The notes under the pieces are model-generated. The model searched no databases. It had not been told where the DNA came from and saw only the letters and a list, made by a program, of their open reading frames with translations. Below are positions 28,336 to 37,429 of a stretch of DNA of 64,000 nucleotides, piece after piece; the stretch's first letter is position 1, and the number at the start of each line of letters is the position of its first letter. The DNA comes from Nitrospira sp. (lineage in GTDB: Bacteria > Nitrospirota > Nitrospiria > Nitrospirales > Nitrospiraceae): NCBI GenBank assembly GCA_013140455.1, contig JABFSU010000044.1:29262-93261 (forward strand), read 5' to 3'. Both the position numbers and the translations under genes were made by a program.

Positions 28336-29049
28336 ATGCCGACGCCTGAACCGAGCGGACTCGCGACCACGGTTCAGACCAACGAACGGGGAGCGGCGCT
28401 GGCGCTGCTCCCGATCACCACGACCGTCGCGTTCTACATGCTCCCCGCGTCGTGGCAGGAGCACACCTTCATCCAATTCGCCCCGCAACTGGTAGCCTAT
28501 CTCGCGCTCGTCTTATGGACGACGCACAATCACCCTGTGCTTCCGCTTCTCGGTCTGCGCCCGCGAGGATTGAAGTCCGGCCTCCGGCTGGGTCTCATGA
28601 TCGGCCTCGGCCTCGGTTGCCTCAACACCATGGTGATTCTCAAGGCAATCCCCGCCATGGGTTTCGACATCACCTTTCTCAAAGACACCCCTCATGCCCA
28701 CATCCCTCTCGCCCTCATGCTGCCCTGGTTCATCTGCGGTATTGCCGTTTTTGTCGAAATTAACTTTCGGGGATTTCTCCTGGGACGCCTCGCCTCATTG
28801 GAATCCCGATTCTTCAGTCACCCTCTCACCCCTTACCCCTCACCCCTCGCTTTGGTCTTGAGCGCCGTCGCATTTTCCTTCGACCCCTTCATGGTCACGA
28901 CCTTCCAACATCTGCACTGGATCGCGATCTGGGATGGTTTCGTGTGGGGTGCTGCAAGGCTCAAGACAAACAACCTCTACATCCCCATCATCGCGCATGC
29001 CGTCGAAGTCATGGTGATGTATAGTGCGGTGCGAGTCGCGCTTGGGTAG
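28336..29049 (+). CDS. CPBP-like intramembrane protease-family protein with altered motif
   Basis: This 237-residue membrane protein has about seven hydrophobic segments. The region FVEINFRGFLLGRL resembles motif 1 (EExxxR) of CPBP/Abi intramembrane metalloproteases, but the first Glu is Val. The last motif reads IIAHAVEVM, with His but Glu where Asn or Asp is usual. FQHLHWIAIWDGFVWGAARL fits the third motif. It may be inactive or have a shifted specificity. It follows the TolC-like gene after 6 nt. Confidence 0.65.
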   Translation: MPTPEPSGLATTVQTNERGAALALLPITTTVAFYMLPASWQEHTFIQFAPQLVAYLALVLWTTHNHPVLPLLGLRPRGLKSGLRLGLMIGLGLGCLNTMVILKAIPAMGFDITFLKDTPHAHIPLALMLPWFICGIAVFVEINFRGFLLGRLASLESRFFSHPLTPYPSPLALVLSAVAFSFDPFMVTTFQHLHWIAIWDGFVWGAARLKTNNLYIPIIAHAVEVMVMYSAVRVALG

Positions 29050-29106
29050 AATCGCTGCGCATAGTCCGGCGCAATTGAGAGCAGACAATCGGAGGAGGAA
29101 CGATCC

Positions 29107-29445
29107 GTGAACGACTGGGGCAGATATGTACTCTATTTTCTCTTAGGCGGCACCATCGTCAGCGTGTCGACCTACCTTGGCGCGCAGGGTCGATCGTTTC
29201 TCGCGGCCTTTGCCAGCACCTTCCCCGCCATCACCGGAGCCACCTTTATCCTGATCTACCTGAACGGCGGCAACGACGCGATCGTCAGCTACGCAAAGAA
29301 TCTGCTGTGGTTCGTGCCGCCCTGGACGGTCTATGTCGTGTCCATGATCGTCGGCGTCCCGCGGTTCGGCTTCTGGCCGGCAATGGCCGGATCGCTCGCG
29401 CTCTATATGAGTTGCGTCGGATTGGTACGGTTGATCATCCGGTAG
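29107..29445 (+). CDS. DUF3147/GlpM-like small membrane protein
   Basis: This 112-residue protein is predicted to have four hydrophobic segments. The order of conserved features (a YLNGGNDAIVSYA loop, LLWFVPPW, then GFWPAMAGSLALYM) resembles the DUF3147/GlpM membrane family of unknown function. The start is GTG with GGAGGA about eight bases upstream. It is probably in one transcript with the CPBP-like gene. Confidence 0.6.
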   Translation: MNDWGRYVLYFLLGGTIVSVSTYLGAQGRSFLAAFASTFPAITGATFILIYLNGGNDAIVSYAKNLLWFVPPWTVYVVSMIVGVPRFGFWPAMAGSLALYMSCVGLVRLIIR

Positions 29446-29457
29446 GGTCCGGCGGGA

Positions 29458-30213
29458 TTACGGCAGGACGATGCCAAAGTGCTCGCGAAGCACACGGGCG
29501 TATACGGCATCACTCCCGACGACTGTTTTCTCGTTCTTTCCGTTTCGCCGGATACTCAAACTCTGATCGACCAATGTCGTGCGGCCCTCTCTCGTCGGAA
29601 TCGTACACACTCGTCGCTGCATGAACAGGGAATCGGGGGAATGGGAGTGGAAATAGTTCGCGTATTGATAATCGACCGGCTGACAAGGCTGAGTCGAGAA
29701 GGAATAGAGACTGTCCCACTCACCATGAATCCAAGCCTGCAACAGATACTCTCCCGATTCCCCTGAGAGGAGACGAAACCGTTCCTCCAACTGCCGGGCT
29801 TCATGCCCCACGGCCAGCGGGATAGGCTCAAGCAATCCATTCCCGCCGAAGCCGACATCGACCAACCAGGGCTCCCCGCCGACTTTCACCAATAGGACCT
29901 GATGGCTTCGCGGATACGGCGGCTTCGCCCCGTACCACACCCGCGCGATCAGCCGCGCAACCTCAAACCCCATCGCCTCCAGCAGCAGACTGAAGAGCCC
30001 ATTCAGTTCGAAACAATATCCGCCACGACGCGCGGTCACGATCTTGGCAAATACGTCAGCCGGCTCCAGGGACACCGGCACGCCCCGATAGCCGTCCAGA
30101 TTTTCAAACGGAATTGCCAACACATGAGCGAGGTGAAGCGCGCGTAGCGTGTCGCGTGATGCCGCAGACTCGCCCGGATAATCAATGCGATCGAGATACG
30201 CGGAAAGATCCAT
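29458..30213 (-). CDS. nat: Arylamine N-acetyltransferase
   Basis: This 251-residue protein has the NAT catalytic triad: Cys in RRGGYCFELN, His in RSHQVLLV and Asp in LVDVGFGGNG. The N-terminal YLDRI and IPFENLD segments are also typical. The family transfers acetyl from acetyl-CoA to aromatic amines or hydrazines. The ATG at 30213 is preferred over a GTG at 30219. Confidence 0.9.
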   Translation of the reverse strand: MDLSAYLDRIDYPGESAASRDTLRALHLAHVLAIPFENLDGYRGVPVSLEPADVFAKIVTARRGGYCFELNGLFSLLLEAMGFEVARLIARVWYGAKPPYPRSHQVLLVKVGGEPWLVDVGFGGNGLLEPIPLAVGHEARQLEERFRLLSGESGEYLLQAWIHGEWDSLYSFSTQPCQPVDYQYANYFHSHSPDSLFMQRRVCTIPTREGRTTLVDQSLSIRRNGKNEKTVVGSDAVYARVLREHFGIVLP

Positions 30214-30319
30214 AACCACCTATGCCACATGAACCGAGCGGACACGATTATAGGCAGGATCTGATGACAGATCTATCCCAGCTCGACAGACAGAATGTGG
30301 GCCGTGAGAAGTAATGGAG

Positions 30320-30895
30320 TTAGACAGAAGCAGGGAAATGCAGCCGGTTCATCTCATTGAGGGTCGAGATCATGAGATTCAGAGCGTGGGTAACGGTACG
30401 GCTGGCTTCCTGGGAGGGGCTGTTGGTGCCGGCCCAGATATCGGGCGGATCGGCGATCTCTCTCACATTCTGACAAAAACGCGAGATCGTCTGTTTCCAG
30501 TGGGAGGCATCCGGACTGGCATCGAGAAACTGGGCGCGATCATTCGAAAACGGCTGCTCGAATTGCCCGGCACGGAGTTGCCACATCTGCTCCATGGCCT
30601 GCTGCCGATCCGAACCGAGTTCCAAGCCGTTCATCTTCTCGTTCAACGCAGCGAAGAACCCGCCAACCACATGCGCCACATGCGACTCAGGAAAGACGCC
30701 GACACAGGCTTGCATGAGGAGAAACTTGTGAAAGAGAAAGACCTCGGCGCTGATCCGGGCATCGTTGGCTGAGGGATCGTAGGCCAGGGCGAGTTCGCGG
30801 AGGGCATCCGCAGAAGCCCCTTCGAGGCTGGAGCCAAGGAGCCGAGCGATCTGACGGCCCAATCCCAGGTACTCAACATTCGACAGCAGTGCCAT
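30320..30895 (-). CDS. Hypothetical alpha-helical protein
   Basis: This 191-residue, mostly helical protein lacks a signal peptide. It begins ALLSNVEYLGLGRQIARLLG and contains FLFHKFLLMQACVGVFP. I do not recognise a family. It is 9 nt downstream of the YbjQ-like gene and probably cotranscribed with it. TAAGG precedes the ATG at 30895. Confidence 0.6.
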   Translation of the reverse strand: MALLSNVEYLGLGRQIARLLGSSLEGASADALRELALAYDPSANDARISAEVFLFHKFLLMQACVGVFPESHVAHVVGGFFAALNEKMNGLELGSDRQQAMEQMWQLRAGQFEQPFSNDRAQFLDASPDASHWKQTISRFCQNVREIADPPDIWAGTNSPSQEASRTVTHALNLMISTLNEMNRLHFPASV

Positions 30896-30904
30896 CACCA
30901 AACC

Positions 30905-31225
30905 TTATTCCACCACCACCGCCGTGCCGCTCGCACTCACCATCAACATGCTGCTGCTCGCGCCGATCGTTTCGTAGTCGATATCGATCCCGACAATGGC
31001 ATTGGCCCCGAGATTTCTGGCCTGTTCACGCATTTCGCCGATGGCAATATCCTTGGCCTTCCGCAACTCAGCCTCGTACGAGGCCGACCGGCCGCCGACA
31101 ATATCCCGAATCGAGGCAAAGAAATCGCGAAAGATGTTCGCACCTAGAATGGCATCCCCACTGACAAGCCCAAGGTATTTGACCGCGTGCTTGCTTTCAA
31201 TGCTCGGTGTCGTCGTCAGAATCAT
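30905..31225 (-). CDS. YbjQ/UPF0145 family protein
   Basis: This 106-residue protein has the family pattern: [20 protein letters not shown] near the start, then [37 protein letters not shown] and an SGTAVVVE end. It forms a pentameric beta-rich fold; some members are annotated as heavy-metal binding, but function is unproven. GGGAGG lies five bases before the ATG. Confidence 0.88.
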   Translation of the reverse strand: MILTTTPSIESKHAVKYLGLVSGDAILGANIFRDFFASIRDIVGGRSASYEAELRKAKDIAIGEMREQARNLGANAIVGIDIDYETIGASSSMLMVSASGTAVVVE

Positions 31226-31296
31226 GCTGCCCTCCCGGTGGATGCCCCCATCCTCTCACTACTCAACGTGATCGCCAAGACTTTCCCCGTTCCCTG

Positions 31297-31325
31297 TTGA
31301 AGCCTACTACCCCGCTTGATAGGAT
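31297..31325 (+). promoter_or_regulatory. Promoter of uvrA
   Basis: TTGAAG (31297-31302) and TAGGAT (31320-31325) are separated by 17 nt, so transcription would start near 31332. This rules out the upstream in-frame TTG at 31316 as the uvrA start. I see no LexA-type site. Confidence 0.5.
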
Positions 31326-31354
31326 CGCCAATTCGTCTGAAAGGAATTATCAGC

Positions 31355-34135
31355 TTGGACATCACCCCTCTGCCCAAACCTCCTTCTTCCGACCTCATCG
31401 TCGAGGGCGCGCGGCAGAACAATCTGAAAAACATCTCGCTCCGGATCCCCCACAACCGGGTGACAGCCATCACCGGTCTGTCCGGTTCAGGCAAGTCGTC
31501 ACTCGCCTTCGACACCCTCTTTGCCGAAGGCCAATGGCGCTATGTGGAATCCCTCTCGACCTACGCCCGCATGTTCATCGACAAGGTGGCGCGCCCCGAC
31601 GTGGACCGCATTCTCAACGTACGCCCCGCGATTGCGATCGAACAGAAGAACCAGGTGCGCACCGCCCGTTCGACCGTCGGCACCACCACGGAAATAGCGG
31701 ACCTGCTCCGGCTGCTCTTCGCCAAGATCGGCAAGCCGGTCTGTCCTGACTGTCACCAGGAAGCCCGCGCCTTCCATCCTGACACGGTCGCCACCGAGCT
31801 GCTCGAACGCTTTCCCGACGCGCGCGCCATGATCCTCTTCTCCGTGGCCGCCCCCACAGCCAAGCTGGAATCGGCATTCCTGCAATCGCTCCTGACTCGC
31901 GGATTTACCCGCCTCAAAGCCGGCAATGAGATCCTTGATCTGCTTGAGCCCGCCCATCCCCCGTTCCACACAGAGACGTCACTGCATGTTGTGCTCGACC
32001 GGCTCGTGATCCGTGCGGATAATCGAACCCGCCTCGTCGAAGCGATTGAGACCGCGTTCCGCGAGGGGGAAGACCGCTGCACGGTCGACGTGATCGGCCA
32101 AGGCGTTCACTCCTTCAGCGCCAATTTCCTCTGCCAGCAATGCGGACGCACCTTTGAACCGCTCAGGCCGATTCTCTTTTCCTTCAACCATCCGATCGGC
32201 GCCTGTCCAGAATGCAAGGGCTTCGGCAACGTCCTCCACTACAATCCAGAACTCGTTATTCCCGACCACGGCAAATCCCTCGCTGAAGGCGCCATCGAAC
32301 CCTGGAGCAAGCCCGGAACAGACTGGTGGGAGAAACAGATGCTCCTGGCGATGAAGCGGAAGGGCATCGACGTGACGGCCCCGTTTCGCAGCCTCCCCAA
32401 ATCGGTCCAAACGCTGCTGTGGGAGGGCGACGATTCCTTCGACGGCATCAACGACTTCTTTGAGTACATGGAAGGGAAGCGCTACAAACTGCATGTGCGC
32501 GTGCTCTTGAGCCGCTACCGCACGCCGGTGGAATGTCCCGCCTGTCACGGCAGCCGGTTGAAGCCGGATGCCCGCTTCGTGAAGATTGCCGGCACCGACA
32601 TTCACGAGATCACTGACCAGACGATTGCAGGCCTGTTGAGCTGGATGGAAACACTGACGCTACGGCCGTTCGAGCAAGAGGTTGCCGCCGACATCCTGCG
32701 TCAATTAAAGGCCAAGCTGGGATTCCTCCTGCGGGTCGGCCTCGGCTATCTCACGCTGGCCCGGCAAACGAAGACACTCTCCGGCGGAGAAGCCCAGCGG
32801 GTGTCCCTCGCCAACCAACTCGGCGCCCGGCTGGTCGGCACCCTCTATGTCCTCGACGAACCGACCATCGGCCTCCATGCGCGCGATACGGATCTGCTTG
32901 CCGGCATCCTCAAAGACCTCGCCGCCGTCGGCAATACTGTCGTCGTCGTCGAACATGATCGCCACATGATCGAATCAGCCGACTATCTCGTCGAACTCGG
33001 CCCGCAATCCGGCGAACGCGGCGGCGAGATCATCTGCGCCGCCGCGACCAAGGAATTTATCCAGGACAAGCGCGCCATCACAGCCCGCTACCTCCGGGGA
33101 GAAGAACAGATTCCGCTCCCGAAATCCCGCCGCTCCGGCAGCGGCAAAATACTCGTGATCGCGGGAGCCAACGAACATAATCTGAAAGATCTCGTCGTCC
33201 GGCTGCCGCTCGGCATGTTCATCTGCGTCACCGGCGTGTCCGGTTCCGGCAAGAGCACCCTTGTCGAAGACACGTTGTACCGCGCCCTGGCCCGCGCCTT
33301 TCGGATAGATGCGCTTCCGATGGGACGCTTCAAGGCCATCAAAGGCCTTGAGCACTTGAAGGGCGTGCGCCTCATCGATCAACAGCCCATCGGCCGCACG
33401 CCCCGCTCCAATCCCATCACCTATCTGAAAGCCTTCGACGAGATCCGCCAGCTCTTTGCCTCTGAACGCGACGCGCTCCGGCAGGGACTGACGCCGGGAC
33501 ACTTTTCGTTCAACACCGCCGGCGGTCGGTGCGAACGCTGCGAAGGCGCGGGTGTGGAAAAGCTGGAGATGTACTTCTTCGAGGACCTCTATGTGCCATG
33601 CGAAAGCTGCGACGGGAAACGGTTTAAGCCGGAGGTCCTGGCGATCCGTTTTCGTGGAAAGACAATTTCAGAAGTCCTGGCCATGACGGTGGATGACGCC
33701 GTGCAATTTTTCACCGGCTCACCGAAGCTACAAGAACGGCTGCATCTGCTCTCCTCCATCGGCCTTGGCTACCTGCGCCTCGGTCAATCAGCGACGACAT
33801 TGTCAGGCGGCGAAGCCCAGCGGCTGAAAATCGCCGCTGAATTAAAAGACGGATCGGCAAAAGATCTCCTCTACATCATGGACGAGCCGACGACCGGCCT
33901 GCACTTTGAAGACGTGAAGAAGCTCCTCGCCGTCCTGCACAAACTGGTGAACGCAGGCAACACCCTCGTCGTCGTGGAACATAACCTGGATGTCATCAAA
34001 TCAGCCGACTGGGTCATCGACTTAGGACCGGAAGGAGGTGCAGCCGGCGGCCAAATCATCGCAGAAGGCAGACCAGAGCAGGTGGCGAAAACGGTAACCT
34101 CACATACAGGAAGATTTCTCTCCTCTCTACTCTAA
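31355..34135 (+). CDS. uvrA: Excinuclease ABC subunit A (UvrA)
   Basis: This 926-residue damage-recognition ATPase has two ABC modules: Walker A GLSGSGKSS and GVSGSGKST, signatures TLSGGEAQRVSLA and TLSGGEAQRLKIA, and Walker B LYVLDEPTIGLH and LYIMDEPTTGLH. Zinc modules show as CQQCGRTFEP...CPECKGFG, CPACHGSRL and CERCEGAG...CESCDGKRF. The usual SAYARQFL segment reads STYARMFI here, a UvrA variant form. The likely start is TTG at 31355 with AAGGA nine bases upstream; an earlier TTG at 31316 would precede the predicted transcription start. Confidence 0.94.
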   Translation: MDITPLPKPPSSDLIVEGARQNNLKNISLRIPHNRVTAITGLSGSGKSSLAFDTLFAEGQWRYVESLSTYARMFIDKVARPDVDRILNVRPAIAIEQKNQVRTARSTVGTTTEIADLLRLLFAKIGKPVCPDCHQEARAFHPDTVATELLERFPDARAMILFSVAAPTAKLESAFLQSLLTRGFTRLKAGNEILDLLEPAHPPFHTETSLHVVLDRLVIRADNRTRLVEAIETAFREGEDRCTVDVIGQGVHSFSANFLCQQCGRTFEPLRPILFSFNHPIGACPECKGFGNVLHYNPELVIPDHGKSLAEGAIEPWSKPGTDWWEKQMLLAMKRKGIDVTAPFRSLPKSVQTLLWEGDDSFDGINDFFEYMEGKRYKLHVRVLLSRYRTPVECPACHGSRLKPDARFVKIAGTDIHEITDQTIAGLLSWMETLTLRPFEQEVAADILRQLKAKLGFLLRVGLGYLTLARQTKTLSGGEAQRVSLANQLGARLVGTLYVLDEPTIGLHARDTDLLAGILKDLAAVGNTVVVVEHDRHMIESADYLVELGPQSGERGGEIICAAATKEFIQDKRAITARYLRGEEQIPLPKSRRSGSGKILVIAGANEHNLKDLVVRLPLGMFICVTGVSGSGKSTLVEDTLYRALARAFRIDALPMGRFKAIKGLEHLKGVRLIDQQPIGRTPRSNPITYLKAFDEIRQLFASERDALRQGLTPGHFSFNTAGGRCERCEGAGVEKLEMYFFEDLYVPCESCDGKRFKPEVLAIRFRGKTISEVLAMTVDDAVQFFTGSPKLQERLHLLSSIGLGYLRLGQSATTLSGGEAQRLKIAAELKDGSAKDLLYIMDEPTTGLHFEDVKKLLAVLHKLVNAGNTLVVVEHNLDVIKSADWVIDLGPEGGAAGGQIIAEGRPEQVAKTVTSHTGRFLSSLL

Positions 34136-34140
34136 TAACA

Positions 34141-35394
34141 TCACAACCCCGGTCTTGGTTCCGCGATAATGCCAAGTTCCAGAGGGGAACCGCCGCGGCG
34201 GATGTCGAGCTTGAGAGATTGCCCTGCTTCGATCTGGCAAACCCGCTTAGCTTCGCGTTCGGATTTAACGCCGGCCAGTGACAACCCGTTACAGCCGACG
34301 ACTTCATCTCCGACATGCAGCCCGGCTTTCTCCGCCGGGAGACCGCTCCGCAGTTCCCGCACGGCGTAGTAGCACGAGCCGCCCGACTCAAGCAGTTCCC
34401 AATTCACGCCGATGCGCCCCGAACCGAGCAGACCGGTCTGTGAGCCGAAGCGCGCCAGGATGCGATGAACGATGATGCGGGCAGAACTCTCCGGATCGTC
34501 GGTGGTCTGATCGGTCACGTGGCCTTCGCCGTTGAACAGGAGTTGGCCCGTCTCCACATCGATCATCCGCAGTGAAAGCGATACGGCATTGGTACGCGCT
34601 TCACCATGCTGCTCCCATTGCTGCACGCCGCCGACGATGATGGCCTGAGCGCCGACTAGCTTACCGACTTTCAACACATTGGCATCGTCGGCATGAGTCA
34701 ATTGAATCACCTGCTCCTTGAGTACTTCATCAAGCTTGGCGCGCTCGACCATGTTCATATCGAGATCCAACAACAACGTGGTCACGATCCCGGCTACGCG
34801 CGAGCCGGAGCCCGGCGCATTCGGCCCGTCTTCAAACAGCATCACCGCCATCGTGCGGTAGCGATCAATCGTCTCCCGGTTGATCGGCCCCAATCCGGTC
34901 ACGACCGGCTCTGGTCTCCCCGCCCCTGTACCGGTACGCCCATGCGGCACGCCTGCCACCTCACACGACTTTCGCCGTTGCAAGATGGCAACCGGGGGGC
35001 CCCACGTACAGAGCTCTTCATTTACCAACACGACATGCTGGGGATATTCACGCTGGCGCTCCATTGCAATGTTCGTGAAAGGATAGATCACGCAGCCGCC
35101 GATCCAGACGGAGATCGGACAGAGGCCCAGCTCATAAAGCCATTGATTGCGGGCGGTCACAGAATATTCCCACACGAGCATCCGGCCATCGTCCCGCAAA
35201 ACACGATCAGGACGGCCGATCTCGTCGAGCACCTGCGCCTTAGTCATCGGCACGGCCAAGCGATCCAACTTCGACTCGGATTTATAAATGGTGTACCCGA
35301 CTCCGCAGTGGGAAGAGAAAAACGCTGCCACGAAGAGACTGATCAGTCTTATGAACCGACCGACTGCAACAGGAGGACGGGGAAGGCATCCCAT
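34141..35394 (-). CDS. OmlA-like/CsgG-like/PDZ multidomain envelope protein
   Basis: This 417-residue protein has an N-terminal hydrophobic segment ending SSHC, perhaps a lipoprotein site, although His before Cys is atypical. Then come an SmpA/OmlA-like piece (KAQVLDEIGRPDRVL, VWEYS), a CsgG-like core (TMAVMLFEDGPN, VERAKLDEVLKEQ, VGAQAIIVGGV, VSLSLRMIDVETGQLL) and a C-terminal PDZ domain (LPAEKAGLHVGDEVVGCNG). This order of domains is unusual. It may help assemble or gate an outer-membrane secretion pore. It faces uvrA convergently. Confidence 0.7.
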   Translation of the reverse strand: MGCLPRPPVAVGRFIRLISLFVAAFFSSHCGVGYTIYKSESKLDRLAVPMTKAQVLDEIGRPDRVLRDDGRMLVWEYSVTARNQWLYELGLCPISVWIGGCVIYPFTNIAMERQREYPQHVVLVNEELCTWGPPVAILQRRKSCEVAGVPHGRTGTGAGRPEPVVTGLGPINRETIDRYRTMAVMLFEDGPNAPGSGSRVAGIVTTLLLDLDMNMVERAKLDEVLKEQVIQLTHADDANVLKVGKLVGAQAIIVGGVQQWEQHGEARTNAVSLSLRMIDVETGQLLFNGEGHVTDQTTDDPESSARIIVHRILARFGSQTGLLGSGRIGVNWELLESGGSCYYAVRELRSGLPAEKAGLHVGDEVVGCNGLSLAGVKSEREAKRVCQIEAGQSLKLDIRRGGSPLELGIIAEPRPGL

Positions 35395-35444
35395 GCGGGC
35401 AGCCTAACACTGCCGCCTGATCGCTTCAATGGGGGCAGCGCCTG

Positions 35445-36005
35445 CTAGTTACAGGAAGGATCAAACGGCATATCCGCGTAGTGCTTGTACGCATCGCCCA
35501 GGGTCAGCAGAATCTCCTGCCACACCTGCGCGGGATCTTTCTCAAACACGATCTTGGAATCAGCCGGCAGGGTAATCCACGAACCGGTCTTCATCTCCGA
35601 CTCCAGCTGGCCAGGCCCCCAGCCCGAATACCCAAGATAGGCGCGGAAAGAATCTTTCGTCGTCGGACCGGTGAGGATCCGCTCGACTACCCCCATGTCT
35701 CCGCCGAGACACACTCCGTCAAATACATGGTGGGAATTTTCCGGCAGTTGGTCGACCCGGTACAGCAGCATGACGTGATTCGTCTGCACAGGCCCCCCGG
35801 CATAGAGCACGTGACTCGCCCCTTCCATAATGGGCACCTGCGGGAGCGCTTCCGAAATGGACATGGCCGTCGGCCGATTGACGACTACACCGAGCGCGCC
35901 TTCGTCACCATGCTCACAGAGTAATACCACGGTCTGCCTGAAATTCGGATCGCGCAATTGTGGCGTCGCCACGAGGAAAATGCCCTTACCGAGCTCCATA
36001 TCCAT
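35445..36005 (-). CDS. YqgE/AlgH family protein
   Basis: This 186-residue protein matches the UPF0301 family: LGKGIFLVATPQLRDPNFRQTVVLLCEHGDEGALGVVVNRP, then ASHVLYAGGPVQ, RAYLGYSGWGPGQLESE and WI-T. The role is not established; it is linked to alginate regulation in Pseudomonas. Two ATG codons lie six bases apart (36005 and 35999). Confidence 0.92.
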   Translation of the reverse strand: MDMELGKGIFLVATPQLRDPNFRQTVVLLCEHGDEGALGVVVNRPTAMSISEALPQVPIMEGASHVLYAGGPVQTNHVMLLYRVDQLPENSHHVFDGVCLGGDMGVVERILTGPTTKDSFRAYLGYSGWGPGQLESEMKTGSWITLPADSKIVFEKDPAQVWQEILLTLGDAYKHYADMPFDPSCN

Positions 36006-36092
36006 ACGAAGATCCTACCGTGCTCGCGGCCACGGCGCAAGCCTACGCTGAGAACGGCCGGTGAGCGACAACCCGCGCTCCACGGGAACACA

Positions 36093-36884
36093 CTACTTGT
36101 GATAGAGGGAAGGCCGGCGATCGCCGAGGAGATCATTGTAACAGGTGACGGCCTTATTCCGCGCGTCGATCGGATCGATGTCCACCACGGCCAGCTCTTC
36201 ACGGTCGCGTGGCGCGCGCTGCAGGATGATGCCCCGGGAACTGACGATCTCGCTGTTGCCGATAAAGGTAAGCGCATCTTTGCCGCCGCGCGCCTCGGTC
36301 CCGATACGGTTGCACGTCACCGCAAAGACGCGATTCTCCAGACAACGCACCGGCATGGAGTCAGGACAATTCGGCAAGACCAGATTGGAGGGATGGCAGA
36401 TAATGTCGGCTCCCATAAGCGCCAGCGTCCGCGCAGATTCCGGGAAATACCAATCGAAGCAGATCATGACGCCGATCCTGGCGGACCCGATATCCCAGAC
36501 GCGAAAGCCGGTATCTCCGGGAGCAAAGCAGAGCGTCTCTTCAAAAAACAGGTGGCTCTTCCGATAGCAACCGAGCACTCCGGACGGTCCGACGACCACC
36601 GCCGAGTTGTAACAATTCGCCCCCGCCCGCTCCGGCAACCCGGCCACAATATGCATCCGGCGGCGCTTGGCAATATCTACCAGCATCTTCGTCGTCGGTC
36701 CGTCCGGCACCGGCTCGGACAGCCGATGCACTTCCTCGGCCGACACAAACTGATAGCCCGAGGCGCAAAGCTCCGGCAGAACCATGAGGTCGGCCTCGGC
36801 CTGCTCCAGCTTGGCCCGAATCGCCTCCAGGTTCTTCGCGACTGCGCCGAACTCCGGCTCATATTGGTAATACCCGACTCGCAC
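36093..36884 (-). CDS. Carbon-nitrogen hydrolase (nitrilase superfamily)
   Basis: This 263-residue enzyme has the Glu-Lys-Cys triad: Glu in LMVLPELCASGY, Lys in YRKSHLFFEE and Cys in IGVMICFDWYFPES, with a second Glu in the FFEE segment. It hydrolyses amides, nitriles or carbamoyl compounds; the substrate cannot be told. AGGGGA precedes GTG codons at 36893 and 36884; I chose the latter for better spacing. Confidence 0.9.
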   Translation of the reverse strand: MRVGYYQYEPEFGAVAKNLEAIRAKLEQAEADLMVLPELCASGYQFVSAEEVHRLSEPVPDGPTTKMLVDIAKRRRMHIVAGLPERAGANCYNSAVVVGPSGVLGCYRKSHLFFEETLCFAPGDTGFRVWDIGSARIGVMICFDWYFPESARTLALMGADIICHPSNLVLPNCPDSMPVRCLENRVFAVTCNRIGTEARGGKDALTFIGNSEIVSSRGIILQRAPRDREELAVVDIDPIDARNKAVTCYNDLLGDRRPSLYHK

Positions 36885-36907
36885 AGCGCTCACTTCCCCT
36901 CAAGCAA

Positions 36908-36940
36908 GAACGGGCAGGGGGACGTGTCCCCTGCCCGTTC
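36908..36940. repeat. Strong 13-bp inverted repeat between smbP-like and nitrilase genes
   Basis: GAACGGGCAGGGG (36908-36920) pairs perfectly with CCCCTGCCCGTTC (36928-36940) around a 7-nt loop. It lies after the SmbP-like stop. There is no T-run, so it is either a terminator of unusual form or an mRNA-stabilising hairpin. Confidence 0.7.
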
Positions 36941-36991
36941 CAAATACCACGACTACCAGCTGACAGCCGGCAACTGTACGCTGAAAAAGTG

Positions 36992-37339
36992 CTACTTCAC
37001 TTCCGACAAATGCGTGACGGCGCCTTCGGCATGCTGCGTGGCCACATCGGCGTGGCCGGCCTTCCCATGCTCGACGGCTTCCTTGAGGTGCTTGATGCCT
37101 TCGTCAAGATGCGGATTCTTCACGCCCGCTGCCTCGGCATGGTGGAGGGCGCCTTCGGCATGCTTCACCAGGGCATCAGCATGACCCTGCTTGCCGTGAG
37201 CGGCGGCTTCTTTTGCATGTTCAACGGCCTCAGCCACATGCTTGTTATCGGCCAATGCAAGACCGGCCATCATCGGACCGGCAATGAACGCGCTAACCGC
37301 GGCGAACACGAGTGCGCTGCGACGAATGGTGATCATCAT
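36992..37339 (-). CDS. smbP: SmbP-like small metal-binding protein
   Basis: This 115-residue protein has a signal peptide (FAAVSAFIAGPMMAGLALA). The mature domain has repeated His-rich helices (EHAKEAAAHGKQGHADALVK, HAEGALHHAEAAG, KHLKEAVEHGKAGHADVATQ). This matches SmbP of Nitrosomonas europaea, a periplasmic four-helix protein that binds copper and other divalent metals. It may buffer metals for periplasmic redox enzymes. GGAGG lies five bases before the ATG at 37339. Confidence 0.82.
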   Translation of the reverse strand: MMITIRRSALVFAAVSAFIAGPMMAGLALADNKHVAEAVEHAKEAAAHGKQGHADALVKHAEGALHHAEAAGVKNPHLDEGIKHLKEAVEHGKAGHADVATQHAEGAVTHLSEVK

Positions 37340-37386
37340 AGTGGCCTCCCTCAAGGTTGATAGGATTGCGCAGATCAGTACACAAT

Positions 37387-37422
37387 AAATGCGCTCATAG
37401 ATTCACCTTACACAGCGCATTT
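37387..37422 (-). terminator. Likely terminator after the rhodanese gene
   Basis: Arms AAATGCGCT (37387-37395) and AGCGCATTT (37414-37422) are perfect, with an 18-nt loop. The minus-strand product ends in a T/A-rich stretch. It lies just after the rhodanese stop; the plus strand also carries a T-run, so it could work both ways. Confidence 0.5.
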
Positions 37423-37429
37423 TTGACTG

